Below are positions 25,573 to 35,860 of a DNA stretch of 64,000 nt, one piece after another. The DNA comes from Branchiostoma lanceolatum (taxonomy: Eukaryota > Chordata > Leptocardii > Amphioxiformes > Branchiostomatidae): NCBI RefSeq assembly GCF_035083965.1, contig NC_089724.1, positions 19,362,974 through 19,426,973 of the forward strand, in the 5' to 3' direction. Both the position numbers and the translations under genes were made by a program. Each line of letters starts with the position of its first letter. Positions within the stretch are counted from its first letter, which is position 1. The notes beneath the pieces are model-generated. The model was not told where the DNA came from, made no database searches, and worked only from the letters and a program-made list of their open reading frames with translations.

Positions 25573-28500
25573 ATGGCTTTCCGTGACCGTGAACAGGAAC
25601 GGCAACGGCAAATTTCACTTGGAAGGCAACTTGTGGAGGCTTCAAGGAAGGGTGAAGGCTCAGTCATCAGAAATCTACTGAAAGTGGGCGCGTCTGTGGA
25701 TGCAGAGGAATTCAACAGGTCGCATTTTATTGGTCAAAACATCGTATTGAATGGTTTTAAGGGGGAGGGGGGCGACAGACAGAAACCCGTACGAAAGTCT
25801 TGCAGTGGGGGCGTGACGTCTTTTTAATCATTCAGCAGTACATTTGAGAGTTGAGCCTTTACATTATGCTTGTTTTCGGTAAAACCACAACGAGAGGCGT
25901 CGTTTTTGATATGGACGCGTATGCAACTTCAGGTCACATTGTAAATGGAAATTTCCATTTGCTCGTGACACGTCTGTCTGCATCAGATGTCTTCAAGTTC
26001 AACAGCACAGACAGAAATCCAACGTCTAAAGCAGAAGTTTGTGTTCTATTTCGTTGTAATATGATGCGTTTGCATGGCATTGAAAAGGGATTGACTGAAA
26101 TACCATTGATAAACATGAATACTTCATCAATTCTTGCTGTGAATTTCCTTTGAGTTAAGTTTGACTTTTTAGGAGGTTTAAAAGAGATCTCTTTGGCTGC
26201 ATTGCCTCGATCTTGAACCTTTGTTGTCATTTTTGTACAGCATAAAAAATTTAATGGTTTCTTGGGAACAGAGGGGCCATCGCATTACTTTAAGTACATT
26301 TAGAACATTTATTATTGTTTTGGCCACGGTGCCACACTGACTCGATTATATGGATGATTTGTATCGATTTTCAGCTGTTTCCAAAAGAAATAAAGTTTGT
26401 GACAATACTGTAAATTGTAAAAGGAGCTGTAAAAGGAGCAAATATGAAACCATACCAGATACCAATGTCATACAATTACAATGCCGCCCTTTCTATTGTA
26501 AAACATACTGATTTTGTCATAAAATTACTCTTTGAACAAGATGTATTTCGAGCCCTGAATTTTCTAACCTTACAAGAAAATGAAAGTAATTTATTGTTTG
26601 GTTTACTATTTGTAATTTCAATCATTTGTAAAACCTTCCTGACTACTTAAAAACTTAGATTTCATAATGAAGGCACCTTTTATTTTGGTCCAACTTTTAT
26701 TTTTTTCACACGCTCACCATCAATTTTGAGGTGCTCAGAGGATGTCATCCATATAACAAATCCTTACATTTAAATGTTAGATGATCCTAGCTAGTGTCAT
26801 ACCACTTGGGAAAATACATCTGAAAGCCTTCATTGAAAGTCAATGTAATCAATTGCAGATCTTGACATTAAAGTACAGTCATTACACAGTCTGTGTCATT
26901 GTTAATGTTCTGTTAGCCTGGATGCCAGACCCCCAATCTCTAAGATATCTATTGTGTGATATTTTAGATATTGGGGGTCTGCCATCCAGGCTAGTGTTCT
27001 GTCCTCTCATTATTCCATGTCTGAATGTTCAGCTGTTATAACTTGAGACATCACTACTGAACCTCTCAACAGAAATTTGTATGAATCTTAGTTTCCCAGC
27101 CATATTATCCCCAAAGCACATATTGATACTCAAATGCATGCATACTGCATAATCTGACCTCATGTTTACTATGCGCTATATTGAGTCTAATTGACAACAT
27201 CAACAGAAAGATGATTGGTAAATGTATCAGTGTAGTTGTACTATGTGAAATGTATGACTTGACGGGTGTTGTGCTTTGTCCTGTTGTACAGAACTCTGTT
27301 CTACGCGTCTCAGAACTACCTGACACCCCTACAAGAGGCTGCAAAGTTTGGACATGCCGACTGTGTCAGGGTACTCATACAACATGCTGGTAGGTTAGCT
27401 CAGCCACCTTACTCACAGGTGCCTGTGATCAGGTTTAAATCCAAAGTCACACCAAGGATCAATGTTCATCTGTGTAAGTTGTGTTCTTCAATATAGATTC
27501 TCTCTTGAGAGAGAATAAACCAATTTGCAATCTTTATGTTCATGAAGGTTAGACATTCAAATGACCAGATGGTAGGTAATGAATTATAATGCACTAACAC
27601 TGTGGCAGAAGTACCTACATGTGTAGTCGATATATGTCCTTTCAGCTGATGTGAACACCTGTGACCGGTTTGACGTGACAGCTGTACACCTGGCAGGGGA
27701 GGGGGGACATGTACAGTGTCTGCACGCCCTGCTGGAGGCAGGAGCTGATCCTAACAAGGGAACCAAGTACTCCAAACCTGGGGCCTACACAGGTGAGACA
27801 TGGACAGAAGTTCAGTACAAAGTGAGCACATGTAGAACTGGCAGGTGAAGCAAAAAGTTTTTCTCTTATCATAACAACTACCTTTGAACTTCCGTGGTAC
27901 AGTTCTTATACAGTTCACGAGCTTTACAGAACAAGACATGACTATGAACATGTAGCACAATGGCTGACCATGTACACAACACATTATATGGCTAGGAAAG
28001 TAGCACAACATATGACTTTGAAATTCCCTCTTGAAGTGATTATTTGGAACTCCTCCGCTCCCATGTAGCACTAGAGTAATGATTGTGTGTGTTAACAGCG
28101 TACCCTCACCCGGGCGGCACCACGCCCCTGCATCTGGCAGCGACAAACGACCACGTGGACTGTATCCGCGAGCTGATCATCAACGGCGCCGACTACAACT
28201 CGCAGGACGAGCTGGGCAGGACCAGTCTGTACATCTCCAGCTACAGGCAGAGTGAGAAGGGAGTCCTCACACACCTGCAGAACGCCATGGGGAGGGACAT
28301 CCTGTCTCTACCTGTGTACCAGACAGGTGATATCGGCATCTTATCACTACCTGTGTACCATACTGGTGAGATGAGCATTCCTAACACACAGTAAGAGTGG
28401 TATTAAACACCTAGGATGAATACAGTCTGGAACCACAGGTCATTGCTGAGTATTACGAAAGACTATAGTTCACAGCGTGTTGGTTTTTTTACAGAAAACT

Positions 28501-30036
28501 TTGTAGCAGCAACATACACTCAAATATTTGATGCAATCCATTGCACAAACTTGCCCAGCAGTAAGAGCTGCATGTATGGATGTTAGGGAATACTGTTTGT
28601 GATTTTCCCTTTTTCAAAAAGTAACAAACATACTTCCATTTCAGAGGAGACGCCGCTACACGAGAGCGTGAGACATGGGATGACGGACGCTGTGCGCGCT
28701 CTGCTGAGGCACGGCTCTGACGCCAACGCCATGAACTCCTCGGGTCACTCCCCGTTCCACTGCGCGGTGTTCCACACCGACAAGTTCACCATGGCGATGG
28801 TGAAGGACATGCTGACACTGGGGTACAACACAGACGTCAACCTGCCGACAACTGCAGGTACTGTCACTACAGTGAACACTCACCTGGTGTGCTGTGTCCT
28901 TTTCTGTAAATGCAGAAATGTTTGCTGTGGTTTTTTGTTCACAGTTATTGCAGTGAACTCTTTACCGCGAACTTGAAACCACCGCAAAAAGCCGTTCTAT
29001 TGTATGACTGTAGTGCTACTATTGTTTCAAACATGAATGCAAAACCATCGCGAACGCTCCATTTTCTCCCTACCGTGAAATTAAACCCTGCGAACATTTC
29101 TGCATTTAAAGTATGTTATAATGTGCTCTATTGTCTTGTGTTGTATTGCATTTTTGTGGTGTATTGTGTTTAATGTGCTCTGTTGTGTTGTGCTGTATTG
29201 CCATGCTACATTGCTCCCTCCCTCTTGCACTGAATTCAATTCAGCACTTTACAGATAAAATGCACGACATGCTCTCCATTGCTTTCATCCCATCCACAGG
29301 AGCCTACCCTTTGTTCTTTGCCTGTTTCACGGACGGCTTCCGTGGCCAGCGACGCCCGGAGCTTGGAGAGCTGCTGATCGCGTACGGAGCAAAGCCTGAG
29401 CTGCTGCACAAAAAGAGCGGTCCTCTGATCACCTCGGAACTGAAGAGTCGAGACACTGACATGACCATACTACAGGTATGTGTGGATGGGTCACTGACAT
29501 GACCATACTACAGGTATGTGTGGATGGGACACTGACATGACCATACTACAGGTATGTGTGGGTGGGACAGACATGACCATACTACAGGTATTTGTGGATG
29601 GGACACATAGAATAGAATGATTGCCAGTGGTTTAGATCACTAGAATCAAGTTGGGATGTAATTTATTTGTGGAGTTTATTTGTGGTTAATTGTCGGTGTG
29701 GTTGGCAATTGAATGTGTAAGCAAAAGCTGCTCACCCCGTCATGTGATTTTTTTGTGGTAAAAGGAAACTCCCCTTACCCCCTCACCTGTTTCCCTCAGT
29801 CGGTAGCCGACACCCAGCCAATGATCTCCAGGAAATACCTGGCGCCCGACTTCTTTGCCCCGCCCATCCCAGCGCAGAAAAGGGCGTGGCTGGAGGACAT
29901 GACGCGGTCGCCTCGCAACCTGCAGCACCTTGCTCGCTGTGTGATCCGCGCGGCGCTCGGGCAGTTTGGCCTGCGAAGAGTTTCAGAACTTCCCATCCCT
30001 TCTACACTGAAGGACTACTTGTTACTTCAGACATAA
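25573..30036 (+). CDS. Ankyrin-repeat and SOCS-box (ASB) protein, 7 exons
   Basis: ASB proteins are substrate receptors of Cullin-5/Elongin-BC ubiquitin ligases. Coding exons: 25573-25718, 27292-27389, 27646-27792, 28099-28326, 28645-28857, 29300-29475, 29800-30036; phases agree and give 414 residues. Ankyrin repeats are clear in order: TPLQEAAKFGHADCVRVLI, TAVHLAGEGGHVQCLHALLE, TPLHLAATNDHVDCIRELII, TPLHESVRHGMTDAVRALL and a weaker one around GHSPFHCAVF. A C-terminal SOCS box (about 374-414) has NLQHLARCVIRAAL as BC box and ELPIPSTLKDYLL as Cul5 box. The usual BC-box Cys of the LCR motif is Ala (A381). I cannot name the vertebrate ASB orthologue. Two exon ends lie in tandem duplications that copy the splice donor (28290-28370 and 29457-29606), so alternative donors are possible. 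Confidence 0.92.
26320..26762 (+). repeat. Degenerate dispersed repeat, copy 1 (ASB intron 1)
   Basis: Several blocks match 55605-56110 in order and orientation: the GATTATATGGATGA and GTTTCCAAAA region near 26340-26390, then GATTTCATAATGAAGGC, CACACGCTC, TCAGAGGATG and TCATCCATAT near 26659-26755. The family is not recognised, and the copies are old and diverged. Confidence 0.5.
26914..26993. repeat. 80-bp hairpin MITE
   Basis: The termini TAGCCTGGATGCCAGACCCC and GGGGTCTGCCATCCAGGCTA are inverted complements apart from a small offset, enclosing a short AT-rich loop. TA at both ends could be a Tc1/mariner-type target duplication. It lies in ASB intron 1. Confidence 0.65.
28290..28370 (+). 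repeat. 39-bp duplication of the ASB exon 4 end with its donor
   Basis: Two copies 39 bp apart share CTACCTGTGTACCA followed by a GGTGA donor: the first donor is at 28327 and the second at 28366. Both leave the same phase, so use of the second would add 13 residues without a frameshift. Confidence 0.8.
28904..29111. repeat. MITE-like inverted-repeat element, copy 2
   Basis: This is a relative of 1790-1957. It starts CTGTAAATGCAGAAATGTT and ends with the near-inverse AACATTTCTGCATTTAAAG. It lies in ASB intron 5, starting less than 50 bp after the donor. Confidence 0.65.
29457..29606 (+). repeat. Four-copy 38-bp minisatellite spanning the ASB exon 6 donor
   Basis: The last 19 bases of exon 6 plus the first 19 intronic bases (TGACATGACCATACTACAG then GTATGTGTGGATGGG) are repeated about four times. 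Potential GT donors fall at 29476, 29514, 29552 and 29588. Use of any but the first would add a non-multiple of three, or retain stop-prone sequence, unless two or more units combine. Confidence 0.9.
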
Positions 30037-30142
30037 CAGTTTGAGATGTTGGAGGCCTGGATGTATGAAAGAACTGTTGCACCCATTAGTTGCTTTCTTT
30101 TCAAGTGTCTAACTGGAAGCTATAATATTATTCAAATTTTGC

Positions 30143-30148
30143 AATAAA
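30143..30148 (+). terminator. ASB polyadenylation signal
   Basis: AATAAA lies 107 bp after the ASB stop codon, implying a short 3' UTR. Confidence 0.6.
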
Positions 30149-30169
30149 AATATCTATTTACCCCATATC

Positions 30170-32500
30170 GTGCTTAATGTATCAGTGGTGCAGTTATCAC
30201 ACTGTTACAAAGGGTAATCTATTCTAGAATCTGTAAAAAAAGAGGTATTATCCCGGTGGTGTGTAAAAATATGTGGGAAATCATGAACAAAAGTGTTCAA
30301 GATAAGGCTTATACATGGGTGAAATAGGTGAGATTTAGATCTTTTCGTCCAGTGCAATTATATTTATCTATTTATTTTGTGGTATGGTTTCCCAGAAACA
30401 TTTACATGTATGAAGCAGCTTCAACCAGAGTGTAGGAGGATGTAGATACTGTGTAGCACACATGTCCAGTGTTAGAGGAATAATCAATTCATGGTTCATC
30501 AAAAAAATTGACAAGTTGATAAACTGTGGGCCACAGAATGATGTTGTACAGAGTAAAAAGACTTATAAGCTTTCTTCACAAAACAGTTACATAACATTTT
30601 GGTCAATTCATTTTCTTTCTACATATATTTTGTGTAAGTTTACCTTCATGATGCAATATTCAAAGTTAGTTTGCTTTGCATATGAAAAATATTGAACATG
30701 ATGCACACTGTATGTTATACCCTATTCTTGGCAGGGTGTTGCTGTATATTGTATATTTGTACAAAGCTTCGCTGTAATATTGCTTCTGCTGTTCATTTCT
30801 GACAATAGATAGTATTGTAATAGGATCAGAGTAAGGCAAACCATACCCTAATATGAAATATTAGTTGATATGCTACACCAATTTAGGAAGCGGCTGTTCT
30901 AGTAGTAAAAGGTATAATTTCCTGTCTAGTCTGAGCTCTTATGAGTTGATCAATTGTTTTGTTTTAAATCATATGAGAAGTACATGTAAGAAGTTCATTG
31001 TGGTGCCGGAGGGGACATTAGCCTCATCTACTGTGTTAGTGATGGGAAATATGCTTTGAACAGGATTGCAGAATGTATTTATGATTTAAGGATTATTCCT
31101 TTGACATGTACATATGTTCATACTAGCCCTTGAACAGCCAGTAAGAAGTTACGCTAAAACAGGTTTAATTGTTGGTTATGGGATAAGTTTACGTAATGTA
31201 CACAGGAAAGGATTTTCAGCTGATTCATCGAGAGGTCGTACATTTAAAATCAAATCTTATTCATTCAGTGATGTGGAGAAATCTGCTGTATAGTCCCATG
31301 GACACAGGCAGGCTAACACAGCTCCAGAGATACTGTAATTCACTTTATCTTCTTGGTAGCAAAATTTCATGGTGTAAGGAAAATAGAAATTTTCACTGAA
31401 CTTTAACTTCATGGTGGTGGCAAGTGATTTACAGATGGGATGTGTGAAGGAATCATAAATAATAAGTTTCTTTTCACTGTGATAACAAGTTCATGGTACA
31501 GAGGTAACCGTGAAAACAGCGAACATAAAGTGACAGTGAAAGAAACAAGAATTACAGTATCTCTTTTCACAAAGTATTGTAAAGGACTTTTCTTCCCCGG
31601 TCAGGAAGCTCAGAATGAAATTTGTCATTGAAAGACTACTGTATAAAACTAGCCTCTTAAATTAGTCACCTGAATAGTATTGCTTGCCAGATCATGTCTC
31701 CTATGTGTATAGCTAGATGTTATCTCTCGTTCTACCTCCAGTAACTGCAGCTCTGTTCCTTGTGATTACCAGATGTCCACTCTTTAAGTACTATCCATTC
31801 ACTGTACTGATATATTGTTAGATGATCTGTTACTCCAGATAAAAAATAGCCACGTCTTACAGTTCACGTCGAATCGCTCTGTTAACTAGTTATGACAATT
31901 ATGTGACTTAGCTAATACACAGTATGTGACTTAGCTAATACACAGTTTGTTACCGATAACATTTTCTTCAATGCCATTACTAGATCAAAGCTCAGTTCAA
32001 CCATTGTCTAAAAACTGTACATGTATATGTACTGATGTCTGTCAACACCACTCCTGTTCGATTCTTTGTACTCTTTTCTGTAATGGAATTCATTTGACCA
32101 TGATGTTGGTTAACATCGAATTGACATTATGATAAAGGACCATTTCTATTCTAGACCTTTACTACCGATGACTTCATATTTCTACATTTCTTGTACTACA
32201 GGACAGATTGTACAATGTACCAACTGCAATTGTTACGTCTTATTTGATTTGACCACTGAAAAGTGACTGGAGCAAATCTCTTTATGTGCAAATACATTCC
32301 AGTAGTGTATTGTAGTGTGTACTCTGTACAAAGATAAGCTTTAGGTTATGTCCTGATTATGTGGGGTTTTTGTGTGTCCTTTTTTTGTATGCATTACAAT
32401 CAATTTAAAAATCTAGATCATGATCTACAACTAGTAACACTTTGGCAGTCAAGACACACTTCCAAAAAATGTATGTAACCCTTACAAAAAGTTAAAGGTT
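30170..32500. other. Tail-to-tail region between ASB and THG1L
   Basis: I see no supported gene in this AT-rich stretch. A 24-bp direct duplication lies at about 31898-31944. A minus-strand AATAAA (plus TTTATT) at 32510-32515 is a plausible THG1L polyadenylation signal, about 150 bp past its stop codon. Confidence 0.5.
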
Positions 32501-32666
32501 TTTGTATATTTTATTTTGACATGCAAGGAAAATGTATTGGAGCAAATATGCCCCATCTCAACATCATTTGGAAGAAGCAGTATCTGAAAAAATCCCAGTA
32601 CACTCCTTACATATATGTTTTTACTGGCTTCCAGACCAGCAGAACCCAGTGGATAAATCCTTCATA

Positions 32667-35036
32667 TCACAAACATTCATCCTCCAATATATCAGAGTGT
32701 TCTTCCCAGAACACGTCCCCTATAATGTCTGTATGAAGAGGCACAACCTTCTTTCTCAGTTTGGTGACTTTTCTCGGACGTTCTACCGGGTCCTCAGCAG
32801 TCCGACACGTCTTCATCACTGTCTCCTCTACCTGAGGGGCAGCACATGAAGGTATCAAACCTGTGTTCCACTGAGTAGGGAGTGTAAAGCCCATAGTGCC
32901 CCTAGCACTGTACTTAAGTTATTAACCAAACCACATGTAAGAAATGTTCAATCCATATCAAAGCCCTCTACATGCCTGCACCTTTTTAAAAAAAAATCTA
33001 AAAACACCCTTTAAACATAGTCCCACAACTTACCCTCTTCCACACAAGGATTGTGCCTTTCTTGTACATCTCTGGCTCATTATTGTAATTGATGCCAAAC
33101 TCTGAGAACAAAATCTCATTCTTGTCAGCAGAGAAAGTGTGCTGCAAAACAACAGACAAGTGTGATTATGAGATGTGTTCTTACATGCCTGCTGGATTGA
33201 AGGCTGTACATCAAGTAGGTTAATAGGAGAGCATCCTACAAAAAGTTAGTGAAATAGGGGAAATTTCATGCTGTTGTCTATTTTCCATGCACCATTATAA
33301 GTAATTTTGCTTTCTTCATCCATTACCCGTATTTTCTCCTCTGCCTGGGTATTTGTCATCCCGCCTTGCTGTACTAGTGCCCAGAAACAAGTGTTGTACA
33401 GGTTGTTAATGTGGCCTGTAAGAAAAAAAGGAAGTCAAAGATGTTATCCAACTAACTTAAGTTTTTGTTGTAGGTCCAATATCATCTTGCACAATGTCAT
33501 AACTCATATAACTAACATCAACTCTACAGAACAAAATACATGTACATCATTTCATTTGGAAAAGCAGAAAGGGTTATCAAAGAAAATCAGTATCAATGTT
33601 ACTGTTAGTTACGTAGAAAGTTACGTCAAAACCAACATTAAAATAAGCCAAGTGCTCACAATCTGCCTGCCTCCAGCTGAGGTAGTCCCTGAGGTTCTTG
33701 TTGCTAGGATACAGGATGACACGCCCATCAAAGCCAGGTGGGTACTGCAGGGGTTTATCGGGGAAGTGCTCAGCCCAGTGAAACACGTATGAAGATGAGA
33801 ACTGGGACACAATGTGGGTCATCAGCTTACTGCAGAGGAATAGATAAAGTACATGTAACAACATTACTATGGAAAAGTATAATTGGTAAATCGTAACCAT
33901 TTCTTTACCACAAGGAGCCATAATTTGGGTACCTGAAATGAGGATTAGCACAACATGAGGTTACAAGAGTAAGTGCAACAGCCAAAATTGTAAGTTGTTT
34001 GTAAGAGACAATCTGTTGTACTGACATAGCTAACAGGAGTAAATACACAATCATGTGCTCACCTTGCCCTTCTGCTGTAAAGCATTGTGGATTTCTTCAG
34101 TACAAAGCTAAACTCGTCACTCTGCCCATAAGAGATGATAATGTCCCTGAAATCGTTCATGACAGTCTCCGCAGCTCTGGTCATCAGCTGCAGAGCTCGT
34201 TCATCATTCGGCTTGGTAAAGCCATGATCTGTGGAAAATCTGCGGAAAGCACAAACAACACCATAGTCTTAGCATGTGAGTGGTCAGAAATACACTTTAG
34301 TATTGACTCCCTAATGGGGAACAGCAGGGTTGACCCGGTGGCTATAAAAGCCATATCAAAACTGCATTGCACTATCAGGTATTGAAAAAGCATCATGCCT
34401 CATCTCAAGCATTACACTTCAAATTCAACAGAAGGAAGGAGGGGTACTACTCTACACATACAGGCAACTTCCAACAAGACCAGGTGCAGTTTGTGATCTT
34501 TGGCAATCTTTTCGTAGCAACAGTTTAATGTCAATCTATGCATGTTCCTCTGTTGTTTGATATTTTGTCTTCTGCAAGATTTTTGTGATTGTCCCGATAC
34601 AACTTTTTATTTACTCAAGTCCATAATGAATGACTTCCTGGTCTGTCTCGAAGGGTCCATTTGCGATGGGAAAACTCGTCCTTGTTACCACTACTTACCT
34701 GTGAAAATTCCGACCATCCAGTCGGATCACAATCCAGGTGTTGGGGAGACAAGGATCCTGTGTCTCAAACTGACGAACGTACTCAAATTTGCTCTTCGCC
34801 ATCGCTGATGTTGAGAAACTAAGATGTTTCAACGCTTGGAGGCGATTCGTTAGCCTCTTACCTCTCTGTATTGAAAAGGGGAAGCTGCCGTTTTTGTTGG
34901 ACCTTTGAGTAGTGTTGCAGCTGAAGCGTAATGTTCTTAGTTGCAGGAACAGATTATTTGTAGGTGTAGTTAGAATTAAGGGTGTGTGCAAGGAAAATGC
35001 TGATGAAAGACTTTGCATAATCCTCAAGTTTTTCAT
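32667..35036 (-). CDS. THG1L: tRNA-His guanylyltransferase with long N-terminal extension, 6 exons
   Basis: Thg1 adds the essential G-1 to the 5' end of tRNA-His by reverse (3'-5') polymerisation. Exons in transcript order: 35036-34699, 34239-34063, 33829-33660, 33415-33327, 33141-33034, 32831-32667. Phases agree. Counting from the conserved [10 protein letters not shown] start at 34802 gives 270 residues, about the length of human THG1L past its own leader. Metal-binding residues D29 (RLDGRNFHR), D76 and E77 (GQSDEF) sit at the family positions, and HINNLYN and YPPGFDGR are intact. The frame is open upstream to Met at 35036 (another Met at 35018), adding 78 residues rich in Ser, Thr, Leu, Arg and Lys with no Asp or Glu. 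This suits a mitochondrial presequence, so I report the long start. The short form from 34802 may be made by leaky initiation. Confidence 0.93.
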
Positions 35037-35860
35037 GAAGACAACATTGATTTGGGCAAATAGTCCTTGGCAAAATTGCGATCTCGTTGCAACGTTCCTT
35101 TGATGCTCACAAATATCAAACCGACCGGAGCCTAAGAATATACTTGATACATAAGACTATAGAAAAGAAAGATGATAACAATTTGTAGGGGGAGGGCACG
35201 AAGACAAATTGTTGAAGTGAGACCGTCCTCTCCAACGCAAACCTCGACAGTCGCACGTCAACAATGCCCCAAAATACTGCTATGAGCGCTCTTTGTCTAG
35301 ACTGTGGCGCCTGAGTAACGTGGATCTCGCCTGATCGCGTTAAAGTACTAAAACTGAATCTAAATGTGGGCAACCGACTAAAAACACATGGGCGCAGCCA
35401 TTTTGTCTAAAGAATGATGGGAAGCGAAAAAGGAACCAATCACAATTGCAGTAACAGAGCCACTCTAAGTGTTTTCCTAACCTGATTTGTGACAGCAACT
35501 CTCATTGGCCATTTGAGTAATTGACCTGGGATCAAAGGTGATTAGGTCATGTGTGAAATGTTTATGTTTGTCAGAAAGAGTTTCTGCGTATGATTTGTTG
35601 ATTTTATGACATTTTCCGGCACATTAAGTTGGTACTATCGAAAGCTACGGACTTAAAATCCCCGAGCATGCTAGCAAATCACCCGACATACTTTCCAGGG
35701 CTTGGAGTGTAAGTGATCGAGCAAAATAGTCGTGCAAAAAATTTGCCAAGAACCCAAGCTGAGGCTCGAGGACAAAGTCAATGAAGTTGGGTGTGATCGC
35801 TGGAATCCACTCTCGATCTGCGGAGTGACCGTGACTGTGCGGGGCTGACTGTGGGGGAAC
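35037..35860. promoter_or_regulatory. Head-to-head intergenic region of THG1L and RAB24
   Basis: About 0.8 kb lies between the divergent start codons of THG1L (minus) and RAB24 (plus). It holds both 5' UTRs and promoters. No TATA box or coding sequence is evident. Confidence 0.5.

Noticed and set aside
29457-29606. CRISPR-like regular array
   Set aside because: Units are contiguous without unique spacers and include a eukaryotic splice donor, so this is a minisatellite.
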